Position numbers and translations under genes: made by a program
Assembly: GCF_026191355.1 (NCBI RefSeq)
Contig: NZ_JAPHOQ010000001.1
Coordinates: 377,001-441,000, forward strand
Length of the DNA stretch: 64,000 bases
From: Legionella sheltonii
GTDB taxonomy: Bacteria; Pseudomonadota; Gammaproteobacteria; Legionellales; Legionellaceae
Direction: 5' to 3'
The notes under the pieces: model-generated
Told to the model about the DNA's origin: nothing
The model's input: the letters and a program-made list of their open reading frames with translations, nothing else
Database searches by the model: none
Shown: positions 8,546-17,496 of the stretch, in pieces
How positions within the stretch are numbered: the stretch's first letter is position 1
Layout: every line of letters starts with the position of its first letter

Positions 8546-10348
8546 TTAACTTTTTCCAACGTGCATTTGTTTTTCAGTAACGACTTGATCCTCCATTAAA
8601 TCATAAAATCTCTGAAGCGATTTTAACTCCGGTTTGTGACCTGATTTATAATTTTTGAGTTCTTGTAGTGTCGCTTCAATAGTTGCTTTTGCTTGTTGCG
8701 CATTACCTTTGCTGAGTTCTATTATTGCAGTGTTGATATTTTTATTGAGTACTACCTGTCTTTGTGCACCTTGTCTAAAGAATGAAAAATACTCTGATTG
8801 AACTCGAGCATCATTTATAGCGATTATCCGTTGTAGTTTTTCCACTAATCTAAAACAATCGACTGCATGATGTACGTCTTTTTTGGCAACTGCTAAAAGA
8901 TTCTCTTTTAAATCAGAGCTCAGTTTGGAACTGTTGATTAATTCAGGTATTGATTCTTTATCAAAAGCTTTTTTCAAATCTTTTAAATCGTCCAGGACAG
9001 CAGTTTTTTTAAGCATTAATTCGTTGTACGCTATTGCTTTAGCCAATGCTTTATCAAAGGCATCCTGATTCGTGTTTAAAAATAACTCTTCTAAATCTAA
9101 AGTATCAAAACCATCAATATGAGCGAATTCTTGTTGCGTCTTAGTGATACCGATTGGGGCAACAAACTCATGTAAGCTATGTCCTCCGGCATTAAACAAT
9201 AAGGCAGAAACATAGAGTTTTAAAAAAGATCCCAATTTTTCTTTAGATGCTAAAAGAGTCTCGTCAGTCGTTTTTTGGATGTGCTTTATTACTTCAGGTG
9301 ATATTTTGCCTTCCATTATCAGTTCAGCAGCTTGAGCTAGAACCTCATCGGTGACTTTACCGGAATCCATGATACTGATAACCAGATCTATTTGATTTTT
9401 TTTCGTGGCTTCATCGAGCGGTTTGCTTTGCTCTGCACCATCAGATGGTTTTGCTAGGACATCCATATAGTCTGCTAATTTTTTAAGCTCTTTTATTTTC
9501 GCTAAAGCACGCAATTGGCAGAGCATGGTTCCTGATATAGCATTTGAGAATGGATGAACTAAGCGCGAAAAATTATCTTGTACCCATTGAGCGTTGGTAT
9601 CATAGGTTGATTGATCGGAAGGTTTCAAAAAGTCTTGGGTTTTGGCCATACGTGCAGGATCATCTATAGGCACTGGATCGCGATTTTGTAGAATACCAAG
9701 CGCACTGGTCGTTGTGGTATTTTGTAGTACCCCTCGCGCAGTCTTTATAGCAGTAGACTGATTTTCTTTGGCTATTTTTCCTCTTTCTAGGTAGATATCT
9801 TCACCATAAATGTCCAAAGGCAATAAATGGGGACCCTGTGAGGCAATAATCATTGCGACGAAAGCAGATGAGACTATTTCAATGATTTTTTGTCTTTGCT
9901 CATTAGAAAATTGACCGAATATTTCTTTGTTTCGTAGTTTTGTTAAATAATCCGCATATTCATGCTCTGTATCATCAGATGGCGTATATTCTCCTTGCAA
10001 AACTTCTTCATATAATCCTGCGTAAGAACTATATGCGGTTCCTTTAATAGCGTCTAAATGTTGGCTCATTTCATTCAATGTAAATTGTCCCAGCTGGCTA
10101 CTTAACGTTTCATAAGCCAAATGTGTCTCAAAATATCGACGGGAGCTGTCATTATTTATGTCCTCAGGGGACTTGGAGATTTGGAAGCCTGCCAATGCAG
10201 AGTCTTTGAGATACTGGTCAATTGCAGTTCGAGTGTCTTCGTTTTTTGCACCGGCTAAATACAAATGCTTTAATTCGTTATATTTATCTTTATCATCCTG
10301 ATATTTTGCGAGGAGAATTAATAATGCTTGTCCTACAGATATCTTCAT
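8546..10348 (-). CDS. 600-residue helical orphan, possible Dot/Icm substrate
   Basis: I do not recognise this protein. It is soluble, has no signal peptide or membrane helix, is rich in charged residues and is predicted to be largely alpha-helical, with coiled-coil-like stretches in the last 250 residues. The C-terminal tail is short and polar with a glutamate-rich patch (DLMEDQVVTEKQ) before a basic end. Acidic E-block tails are seen in many Legionella effectors, but the pattern is weak evidence alone. It stands alone between genes of unrelated function. Alternatives are a structural or cytosolic orphan. Confidence 0.6.
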   Translation of the reverse strand: MKISVGQALLILLAKYQDDKDKYNELKHLYLAGAKNEDTRTAIDQYLKDSALAGFQISKSPEDINNDSSRRYFETHLAYETLSSQLGQFTLNEMSQHLDAIKGTAYSSYAGLYEEVLQGEYTPSDDTEHEYADYLTKLRNKEIFGQFSNEQRQKIIEIVSSAFVAMIIASQGPHLLPLDIYGEDIYLERGKIAKENQSTAIKTARGVLQNTTTTSALGILQNRDPVPIDDPARMAKTQDFLKPSDQSTYDTNAQWVQDNFSRLVHPFSNAISGTMLCQLRALAKIKELKKLADYMDVLAKPSDGAEQSKPLDEATKKNQIDLVISIMDSGKVTDEVLAQAAELIMEGKISPEVIKHIQKTTDETLLASKEKLGSFLKLYVSALLFNAGGHSLHEFVAPIGITKTQQEFAHIDGFDTLDLEELFLNTNQDAFDKALAKAIAYNELMLKKTAVLDDLKDLKKAFDKESIPELINSSKLSSDLKENLLAVAKKDVHHAVDCFRLVEKLQRIIAINDARVQSEYFSFFRQGAQRQVVLNKNINTAIIELSKGNAQQAKATIEATLQELKNYKSGHKPELKSLQRFYDLMEDQVVTEKQMHVGKS

Positions 10349-10444
10349 AAAAAAGCCATTTATAAAAAAAACACCCTTGACTTTAATTAAAGCACATTTT
10401 GCAATTATTTTTCATTTTTTAGCGGATTATATTGATTGAAAAAC

Positions 10445-11725
10445 TCATAATTCTGATTGGGAGATTTCAGGTAATGCTTGGATTCTTCGGTTTTTTGCCC
10501 CCATTTCTCTCTTGATAAATGGCTGCCAGTGCCATAAAGGAATATCAAAATTATGAGCATGAAATAACTCATTTAAATGAGAAATCAAGGCTTCTTTTTC
10601 TGGTAAATCAGGAGTGATTTGGATGGTGAATTGATTTAAAGCCTGTTGCTGGATGGTGTAGTCATCAAATTGAAAAGGGAACGATGCCATTTTTTGACGA
10701 ATCAAATCAGCAAAAATGGGAAATAATTGGTTATTTTTGGTTGCATAACAAATATCACCTACACGGCCTTCAATTCCTGCCAGTCGTGTAAAAATACCTT
10801 TTGAAGGTTCCTCAATCAACACATCATCTAAACGATAGCGAATTATGGGTTGGGTTGTGCGCAACAGATCCGTAATAATAGGAACAAAGCGGCGTTCATC
10901 CAGCCATTCTTTTTCAATAATTAAATATTCCTCATTCATTAATAAGTGATTATTTTCTTTATCACTAATAGCCAAAAAGCCTTCGGTGCATTGATAAACT
11001 TGTGCTACCTGACAGTTGAAGGCCGTGCTTATAATCGCCTCATCACGTGGTTCTAATACTTCCGCAACCGCGAATATTTTTTGGGGCTTAATGGATAAGC
11101 GATATTTTTCCTTTGCTAAGGCCAGCAATACAGAGGTCGGTGCCGATAAAATGGTAGGTTGGATTTCATTTAATCGATCTCGATGGGTTTCGAAATGATC
11201 AAATAAATCAAAAAAATGAAATTGGATTTTTTTGCTTTTACTCAGGGTTGTATAAAGTTTGCTATTTGCCCTGAGGAAAAAAGCAATGCACTCATTTTTC
11301 TTAAATCCTTCGGGTAACGCTTTAGCCAGTAAAATTCCAGCCCAGGCATCGCGTTCTTTCGCATTGGCTAAAAATAAACCGCGATTTCCTGATGTTCCAG
11401 AAGAAAGACCCACTGCGATGCCATTGATTAAGGCAGAGAAATCGCGGGTTTTTTCTGCTTTTAATGCCAATTCCAAGGCGTGGTCCCTTTTGATGTTTGC
11501 CGTATTGATTTCATCAAAATGGTGCATCATTATTTTTTTATTGATAATTGGCCACTCATTCAGGGGCTTGTCCAGGTAAGGTTGATAAAAAGAAGACTTG
11601 GATAAAGTTGACTTGACTAACTTTTTAAATCTTTTTTCCTGGTAGGCCGACAATTGGTCTCGTGATTTAAACCGTTTCCGAAGATAATGGGTTTTAAAAT
11701 AATAATAAAGAAGCCTCAGTATCAT
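10445..11725 (-). CDS. F390-synthetase-like / PaaK-like adenylate-forming enzyme
   Basis: The protein is about 426 residues. It carries the P-loop-like adenylation motif GLSSGTSGNRG at 106-116 and a later YRLDD motif (in IRYRLDDVL), as in phenylacetate-CoA ligase and coenzyme F390 synthetase relatives. It should activate a carboxylate as the acyl-adenylate. An upstream start is possible, but the ATG at 11725 overlaps the stop of the preceding gene as ATGA, which decides the start. It is the last gene of a four-gene operon with a FabH-like ketosynthase, an NAD-dependent reductase and an MBL hydrolase, so its substrate is probably the product of those enzymes. Confidence 0.8.
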   Translation of the reverse strand: MILRLLYYYFKTHYLRKRFKSRDQLSAYQEKRFKKLVKSTLSKSSFYQPYLDKPLNEWPIINKKIMMHHFDEINTANIKRDHALELALKAEKTRDFSALINGIAVGLSSGTSGNRGLFLANAKERDAWAGILLAKALPEGFKKNECIAFFLRANSKLYTTLSKSKKIQFHFFDLFDHFETHRDRLNEIQPTILSAPTSVLLALAKEKYRLSIKPQKIFAVAEVLEPRDEAIISTAFNCQVAQVYQCTEGFLAISDKENNHLLMNEEYLIIEKEWLDERRFVPIITDLLRTTQPIIRYRLDDVLIEEPSKGIFTRLAGIEGRVGDICYATKNNQLFPIFADLIRQKMASFPFQFDDYTIQQQALNQFTIQITPDLPEKEALISHLNELFHAHNFDIPLWHWQPFIKREMGAKNRRIQALPEISQSEL

Positions 11726-12543
11726 CGTTGATTCTCCAAAAGGCGAGCACGGATGTGTTGACAATGGGAAGGAATAATATCGATTTCTTTATTGTTTTTA
11801 AAAAGCTGCTGTAATTTTCTAATGGTTTGCTGGTACGCTTCTTTATTATCATGAATCAAATAAGTCAGATCACTTGGAAAAACGCCTTCCTTAAAAGATT
11901 CTTGATGCCAACAACTGTCTGCCACTAAGAACGTTTCTTGCGGCGCCTTAAAATACAGGCCGATTTGACCCTTAGCATGTCCTGGCAAAAGAATAGCAAT
12001 AAGTTGTCCATCATGAAACAGATCAAATCCAGTGGTAAAGGGTAATAGGTTCGTTTCGAGTCGTACTTCATGTTCTAATACGACCACTCGTTCGTAAAAA
12101 TCTTTTGGGAGTAGTCCAGGTAAAAATCCCTGCAACAATGCTTTGATTCCTGTTTTATGGCGTATGTCTTTTACCGCCTCGGCATGACAAAATAAGCGTG
12201 CGTTTGGGAAGTCTTTTAAACCACCAATATGATCTGCATGGAAATGCGAAATCACAATACCCTTGATCTCATCGGCGTGAATATTTTTTTCCGCTAATTG
12301 TTCTTTAAGCGATTTTTTTAATTCCACGGGTGTTAAGCGTCTGTAGATGGAATAAGGAAATTTTTGAGTTAATGTGTAAAATCGATTGCTGTAGCCTGTA
12401 TCAAAGAGAATATATCCTTCCCTTGGGTGCTTGATTAAGGCACAAATTGCTGGATATTCGCGTTGTTTCCAACGCCCTTTTTTTAGGGTCATTCGCTCAC
12501 AATGTCTGCAATAACCGGCTTCGAATAATTGATAGTCTATCAT
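11722..12543 (-). CDS. Metallo-beta-lactamase-fold hydrolase
   Basis: The 273-residue protein has the zinc-binding motif HFHADH at residues 100-105 (His100, His102, Asp104, His105), later GHAKGQIGLY and VADSCWH, and a C-terminal PSHCQH. This layout is like the AHL-lactonase branch of the MBL superfamily. The reaction is probably hydrolysis of an ester, lactone or thioester. The chosen start overlaps the upstream reductase stop as ATGA, and the gene overlaps the next gene in the same way, so translation is coupled through the operon. Confidence 0.85.
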   Translation of the reverse strand: MIDYQLFEAGYCRHCERMTLKKGRWKQREYPAICALIKHPREGYILFDTGYSNRFYTLTQKFPYSIYRRLTPVELKKSLKEQLAEKNIHADEIKGIVISHFHADHIGGLKDFPNARLFCHAEAVKDIRHKTGIKALLQGFLPGLLPKDFYERVVVLEHEVRLETNLLPFTTGFDLFHDGQLIAILLPGHAKGQIGLYFKAPQETFLVADSCWHQESFKEGVFPSDLTYLIHDNKEAYQQTIRKLQQLFKNNKEIDIIPSHCQHIRARLLENQR

Positions 12544-13523
12544 GCTCTTTGATACCACGTTGCAAAACGTTCTATGCCTTGATTAATACTGATTTTGGGT
12601 TGATAGCCCAAATCCATTTGTGCCGCTTCAATATTTAACGTTTGCCCCATACAAAAAACTGCTGCACTGTAGCGAGTCAGACGAGGTTCTTTTCCAGTTA
12701 ATGACAGGCGATATAGCTTTTCCATCGAGGCTGCATATATTTTTGCAAGCGAGTAAGGAATAAATTTAGGTTTAAAAGGTTTTTCTAATGCGCTAAAAAG
12801 TTCAGATAGGATAGTGATTAGAGCGCGTGGCTCAGCATTAGTTATATTGTATTTCTTGCCACAAAATTGTCGATCTGCTTGTGCTGCAAGCAACAAACTG
12901 TCGACAACATTTTCGACATATGTAATGTCGATTAGATTTTGTCCAGTACCAATAATGGGCAAAATGCCATTTTTTTCATTTTGAAGTATGCGAGGTAAAA
13001 TGGCGCGATCATAGGGGCCAAAAATGGCACGTGGACGTAAGGTGATCACATTCAAATCGCGTTCTCTATGGGCCTTATCAATGAGGGATTCAGCGAGTAG
13101 CTTGGTTTTTACATAATAATTGGCCGGTTTCAGGGGCAATGAAGAGTCTTCTTTTATATTATGTTGTTCCGTGAAATTAAAATAAATGCTTGGTGATGAA
13201 ACATGAACTAATCGGGCATTTGGGGGCGTGGCTGCAATGACATGCTGGGTGCCAAGAACATTGGCTTTATAAAAATCATTATATCGTCCCCAGGGGCTAG
13301 AAAGAGCGGCACAGTGAAAAATGGTTTGGGCATCTTGTGCAATTTTTTTTAACTTTTCTTTATCGAGTAAGTCTACAGCAATGAATTGAGCACCGAATTC
13401 GGTAACCAATTTGCCAAGTTGTTCGTTGCGCCCTAAAGCGATGACTTTATAACCGTCTGCTACTAATCGCTGAGTCAAGCTTAGTCCCAGACAACCTGTG
13501 GCACCAGTAACAACGCATACCAT
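12540..13523 (-). CDS. OleD-like NAD(P)-dependent 3-beta-HSD-type reductase
   Basis: This is an extended short-chain dehydrogenase, 327 residues. Visible are the nucleotide-binding TGATGCLG at 6-13, the active-site Y137-x-x-x-K141, WGRYNDFYKANVLGT, VHVSSPSIYF and LRPRAIFGPYDRAI. These stretches closely resemble OleD, the 2-alkyl-3-oxoalkanoate reductase of long-chain olefin synthesis, and 3-beta-hydroxysteroid dehydrogenases. It begins 3 bases after the ketosynthase stop. I infer that it reduces the ketone made by that enzyme. Confidence 0.82.
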   Translation of the reverse strand: MVCVVTGATGCLGLSLTQRLVADGYKVIALGRNEQLGKLVTEFGAQFIAVDLLDKEKLKKIAQDAQTIFHCAALSSPWGRYNDFYKANVLGTQHVIAATPPNARLVHVSSPSIYFNFTEQHNIKEDSSLPLKPANYYVKTKLLAESLIDKAHRERDLNVITLRPRAIFGPYDRAILPRILQNEKNGILPIIGTGQNLIDITYVENVVDSLLLAAQADRQFCGKKYNITNAEPRALITILSELFSALEKPFKPKFIPYSLAKIYAASMEKLYRLSLTGKEPRLTRYSAAVFCMGQTLNIEAAQMDLGYQPKISINQGIERFATWYQRA

Positions 13524-13525
13524 AT

Positions 13526-14512
13526 TTAATACTCCATAATTATGCCACCAGCGGCTAAACCAGCACCGGTACCCATTAAGAGTACTAATTGTCCACGGTG
13601 TAATTGTTTGCTGTCAATTAAAGTGCATAATGCGGTAGGAATAGATGCTGCAATCTGATTTCCATGATTAGAATAAATTGAAACAAATTTTTCAGTTGGG
13701 ATATTCACTCTTTTTTGTATGTGGTGCATCGCCAGCAAGCTTGCTTGATGAGGGATAAACCAATCAATATCACGCATGGTTAATTTGGCTTTGCATAAAA
13801 GATTTTCCACCAGGCTATCGACTAATTTAGCGGCTAATTTAAATACTTTTTTACCATCCATATAGAAAAGACCTTGCTCCAAGTTCTTCAGTGGATTTTT
13901 TGCAGGCAAACGTGTACCACCTGCTTCAATTTGGCAAAAAGTGGCACCAATACTATGCGTTTCATGATGTGATGATAAAATTCGATGTGTTCCATCGCTT
14001 TTTTCAAGTACACATGCTGCAGCCCCATCACCAAAAATGGTGCATGTTTCCATGTCTTGCCAGTTTAGTCCCGCTGAAGCAATGTCACTCGACACAATAA
14101 GTACTCGTTTATATCGGCCTCCCTCAACGAGATATGAGGCAATATCCAAGGCAGTAATGAAGCTGAGACACGTACTGTTTATATCAAAACAAGCAATTCC
14201 AGTTTGCTCTAGCCCTAATTGTTTCTGAATTAAAGCAGAGGTACAAGGAATTGCTTGCTCACTCACCCCACAAGCACTGATGATGGCATCAAGCTCTGTG
14301 AGTTGAATATTGGCTTGCTGTACTGCAATCAATGCAGCCTGTGCTCCCATATAAGAAGTTGTTTCATCAGGGGAAGCAAAGTGGCGTGAAATCAAGCCAG
14401 ATTTTTTTTGTACACTTCCGGCGGGTAAATTTAGTTGACTATCCAGTTCTGACGATAGAACTTTTTTTCGGGGTAGATAACGTCCCATTCCTGTAATTTT
14501 TACAGTTGGCAT
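13526..14512 (-). CDS. FabH-like beta-ketoacyl synthase III
   Basis: This thiolase-fold condensing enzyme is 328 residues. The triad is visible: Cys115 in NSTCLSF, His255 in FIPHQAS and Asn285 in NHGNQ, with GDGAAA and a glycine-rich C-terminal GTGAGLAAGG. It should condense an acyl-CoA or acyl-ACP with a second acyl unit. I place the start at 14512, preceded by AAAGGA at good spacing; an in-frame ATG 24 bases upstream has poor context and lies inside a palindrome. Clustering with a reductase, an MBL hydrolase and an adenylating enzyme, away from fatty-acid genes, suggests a specialised pathway rather than the housekeeping FabH. Confidence 0.86.
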   Translation of the reverse strand: MPTVKITGMGRYLPRKKVLSSELDSQLNLPAGSVQKKSGLISRHFASPDETTSYMGAQAALIAVQQANIQLTELDAIISACGVSEQAIPCTSALIQKQLGLEQTGIACFDINSTCLSFITALDIASYLVEGGRYKRVLIVSSDIASAGLNWQDMETCTIFGDGAAACVLEKSDGTHRILSSHHETHSIGATFCQIEAGGTRLPAKNPLKNLEQGLFYMDGKKVFKLAAKLVDSLVENLLCKAKLTMRDIDWFIPHQASLLAMHHIQKRVNIPTEKFVSIYSNHGNQIAASIPTALCTLIDSKQLHRGQLVLLMGTGAGLAAGGIIMEY

Positions 14513-14530
14513 ACTCAATTCCTTTATTGC

Positions 14531-14566
14531 TTCCATCGAGATACTCGAAATTTTCGAGAAATGGAA
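14531..14566. promoter_or_regulatory. Nested palindrome in the leader of the fabH-like operon
   Basis: An inner near-palindrome CTCGAAA-T-TTTCGAG (14544-14558) is flanked by outer arms TTCCAT (14531-14536) and ATGGAA (14561-14566). It lies between the -10 box and the chosen start codon, so it is in the transcribed leader. It could be an operator or an RNA hairpin. Confidence 0.5.
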
Positions 14567-14580
14567 GATAATAGAGGCGC

Positions 14581-14609
14581 ATTATACTGTGTGGTTATTT
14601 GTTAATCAA
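14581..14609 (-). promoter_or_regulatory. Sigma70 promoter of the fabH-like operon
   Basis: On the minus strand TTGATT is followed after exactly 17 bases by TATAAT, giving a strong sigma70-type promoter. Transcription would begin around 14574, leaving a leader of about 60 bases before the start codon. Confidence 0.75.
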
Positions 14610-14688
14610 ATATGGGGTGTTGGAATGGAGATAACAATTACACTGTCAACCCTTTCCATTCCATGATAAATTAACCATTATTCGTTGA

Positions 14689-16200
14689 ATGATTCGCAAA
14701 GGATTGTGGTTAGTGTTTAACCTGAGACAACATGTAAGTGTATTTATTTTGGTTTTGCTGAGCACCGTTCTGCAAACCTCGTGCAAGGTTGGCCCTAATT
14801 TTCAGTCACCCACGCCACCCAAAGTCAAAAGACTTACGGAAACACCTCTACCCAAAAAAACTGTAGCTACTCGCGGTGCAGGTGGTCAAGCACAAGCTTT
14901 TATCACTAATGAGGACATTCCTTTATTGTGGTGGGAATTGTATCGTTCTCCAGAGATTAATCAGCTCATTCGTAAAGGGTTAGCACATAGCCCTAATTTA
15001 GCTGCAGCATCTGCTGCTTTGCGTCAAGCTCAGGAAAACTTAAAGGAACAAATTGGTAATTCAATGTTTCCTTCAGTCGATGTCACGAACCTCATGGAAA
15101 CCCAACGTTACTCCGGTGCCCAAATTGGTATCCCGAATGAAACCGCCATATTTACCATCTATTATACCTCATTCAATTTATCTTATACTTTAGATGTTTT
15201 TGGTGGTGCGCGGCGTCAAATTGAAGCATTAGGTGCCCAGGTTGATTATCAGCAATTTCAAGTAATTGCTGCGTACTTGACCCTGACTGCTAATATCGTT
15301 ACTACTTCAGTAGCCATTGCATCATATCAAGCGCAAATTGATGCAACTCTTGACCTTATTAAGGCGGAGCAAGGGATTCTTGATATTTTAAATAATCAGT
15401 ATCGTTTGGGGGGCGTGTCTCAAGCAAATATATTGACGCAACAAACCTTGCTCGAACAATCAAAAGCAACATTACCCCCATTACAAAAAAGTTTATCACA
15501 AGCCAAACATACCTTAGCGGCACTCGTGGGCACATTTCCAGATGAACCCTTACCAGTTATTCGTTTAGACCGATTAAAATTACCTACTGAGTTACCGGTA
15601 AGCTTACCTTCGAATCTTGTTCGTCAACGCCCCGATGTGCGTGCATCGGAAGCATCGCTTCATCAGGCTTGCGCTAATATCGGTGTAGCAACAGCCAATT
15701 TATTCCCTCAATTTACTCTAAATGCCAATGAGGGATGGCTTGGTACTACCTTTTCAGGCCTTTATAGTGCAAAAAATAATGTGTGGTCTGTAGCGCCCCA
15801 GGTGATGCAACCTTTATTTCATGGAGGGGCATTACTGGCACAGCGACGGGCGGCGATCGCAGCCTATCAGCAAGCTTGGGCTCAGTACCGACAAACTGTA
15901 CTGCAAGCTTTTCAAAATGTAGCCGATGTTTTAAGAGGTTTGGAAGTAGATGCGCGCACATTACAAGCGCAGATTAAGGCTGAAGATGCAGCACGTGCTT
16001 CCCTAAATCTCACCCTCAAACAATATCGGTTAGGTGGGGTAAGTTATATTAATTTATTAAACGCGCAACAGCAGTACCAACAGGCTCGAATTAATCGTAT
16101 TCAGGCACAAGCTGTGCGTTACAGTGATACGGCCGCATTATTCCAGGCGTTAGGCGGGGGCTGGTGGCATAAACCTTGGTGTGTCAAAGAGTGTCTATGA
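14689..16200 (+). CDS. NodT-family outer-membrane efflux lipoprotein (RND system)
   Basis: The 503-residue product has a signal peptide ending in the lipobox QTSC (about residue 32), then CKVGPNF, the usual start of mature NodT-like factors. Two coiled repeats follow, with the C-terminal FQALGGGWW typical of this group. It forms the outer-membrane channel of the RND pump encoded downstream. The next gene starts within its stop codon. It is clearly paralogous to the factor encoded at 44421-45899, sharing SCKVGPNF, DVFGG/DLFGG, IVTTS and the C-terminal LGGGWW. Confidence 0.92.
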   Translation: MIRKGLWLVFNLRQHVSVFILVLLSTVLQTSCKVGPNFQSPTPPKVKRLTETPLPKKTVATRGAGGQAQAFITNEDIPLLWWELYRSPEINQLIRKGLAHSPNLAAASAALRQAQENLKEQIGNSMFPSVDVTNLMETQRYSGAQIGIPNETAIFTIYYTSFNLSYTLDVFGGARRQIEALGAQVDYQQFQVIAAYLTLTANIVTTSVAIASYQAQIDATLDLIKAEQGILDILNNQYRLGGVSQANILTQQTLLEQSKATLPPLQKSLSQAKHTLAALVGTFPDEPLPVIRLDRLKLPTELPVSLPSNLVRQRPDVRASEASLHQACANIGVATANLFPQFTLNANEGWLGTTFSGLYSAKNNVWSVAPQVMQPLFHGGALLAQRRAAIAAYQQAWAQYRQTVLQAFQNVADVLRGLEVDARTLQAQIKAEDAARASLNLTLKQYRLGGVSYINLLNAQQQYQQARINRIQAQAVRYSDTAALFQALGGGWWHKPWCVKECL

Positions 16201-17348
16201 TGAAAGAGATATTTTTAAAAAAACAAATAATTATTATGCTGGTTGCAGTGGGCATTTTGTTTGGCTTGATTTTTGGTTGGAAGGCAATTGGTAACTATAT
16301 GATGAACCAATATTTTCTGCAGATGAAATCACCTGCAGTTACCGTGTCTACCATGAAAGTCGAAGCTTCCTTGTGGCAACCTACTCTGAAATCGGTGGGG
16401 AGTTTGCGTGCACGGCTAGGTGTGAATGTTACAACAGAGCTGGCGGGTATGGTGCAAACAATCTTGTTTACCCCAGGAGCTCTAGTCAAAAAGGGGACTG
16501 TTTTAGCGCAATTAAATGCCGATGCAGAACAGGGACAATTACGGTCATTACAAGCACAGGTTGAATTAGCAAAAATTACTTATAAGCGTGATAAGGCACA
16601 ATATGCGGTTCGGGCAGTGAGTAGGCAAACGGTAGATACTGATGAATGGAATCTCAGGAATTTGGAGGCTCAAGTTGCCCAACAAGCAGCAACTGTTCAA
16701 AAAAAGACAATTCGCGCACCTTTTGCAGGTCAATTAGGTATCAACAACATTAACCCAGGACAATATCTTAACGTAGGGGACACGGTAACCACATTACAGG
16801 CATTAGATCCTCTTTATGCTGATTTTTATTTGCCACAACAAGAGTTAGCTCAGTTAAAATTGGGACAAACTGTGAAAGTTGTTACTGATACTTTTCCCGA
16901 GAAAGTATTTTTGGGAAAAATTACCACTATAGAACCTATTGTCGATAGCGCAACTCGTAATGTGCAGGTAGAGGCGACTATCTCTAATCCTGATTATTTG
17001 TTGAAACCAGGTATGTTTACTCGTGTTGAAGTAGAAACTGGGGCAAAACAAAGCCATCTGACCTTACCCCAGTCAGCGATTAGTTTTAATCCCTATGGTG
17101 ATATTGTTTTTTTGGTGAAACAAAGCGATCAAAAAGATAAGAATAATAAACCAATCCTTGTGGTCAAACAGGTTTTTGTTACTGTTGGAGAGACGCGGGG
17201 GGATCAAATTGCTGTGTTAAAAGGATTGCATGAGGGTGATATTGTAGTAACCAGCGGCCAATTAAAACTTAAAAATGGTAGTCATGTTCTTATTAATAAT
17301 ACAATACAACCTAGTGATGAGGCATCGCCAAAAGTCACTGAGCGTTAA
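16197..17348 (+). CDS. RND periplasmic adaptor protein
   Basis: This is a HlyD/AcrA-type membrane fusion protein of about 384 residues with one N-terminal membrane anchor. It carries the lipoyl half motifs VTTELAGMVQTILF and TIRAPFAGQLGINNINPGQYL, a short alpha hairpin and a beta-barrel ending in GLHEGDIVVTSGQLKL. The short hairpin fits adaptors of HAE1-type pumps. The ATG overlaps the stop codon of the outer-membrane factor, so translation is coupled. An upstream in-frame start exists but would place the anchor later and overlap the neighbour more. Confidence 0.92.
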   Translation: MMKEIFLKKQIIIMLVAVGILFGLIFGWKAIGNYMMNQYFLQMKSPAVTVSTMKVEASLWQPTLKSVGSLRARLGVNVTTELAGMVQTILFTPGALVKKGTVLAQLNADAEQGQLRSLQAQVELAKITYKRDKAQYAVRAVSRQTVDTDEWNLRNLEAQVAQQAATVQKKTIRAPFAGQLGINNINPGQYLNVGDTVTTLQALDPLYADFYLPQQELAQLKLGQTVKVVTDTFPEKVFLGKITTIEPIVDSATRNVQVEATISNPDYLLKPGMFTRVEVETGAKQSHLTLPQSAISFNPYGDIVFLVKQSDQKDKNNKPILVVKQVFVTVGETRGDQIAVLKGLHEGDIVVTSGQLKLKNGSHVLINNTIQPSDEASPKVTER

Positions 17349-17351
17349 TAA

Positions 17352-17384
17352 TGCAATCCCAGTTTAGCTAACTTAATCTGGGAA
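17352..17384 (+). other. Possible intra-operon hairpin between adaptor and pump genes
   Basis: TCCCAG and CTGGGA pair across a loop of about 15 bases soon after the adaptor stop codon. There is no T-tract, so it is more likely an RNA-processing or stability element than a terminator. The evidence is weak. Confidence 0.25.
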
Positions 17385-17496
17385 GCTGAGGACATGAAAT
17401 AAACTTATAAGTCGCGGTTAGGGCTTGTGTCTTAACCAAGGTACGATGAACCATGACGTAAGCAGTTTAGATAAAGAATAATCTAAGGATTAGATA

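Noticed and set aside
13526..14512. Calling the ketosynthase the housekeeping fabH.
   Set aside because: It is not near plsX, fabD, fabG or acpP, and it is co-transcribed with reductase, MBL and adenylating genes.
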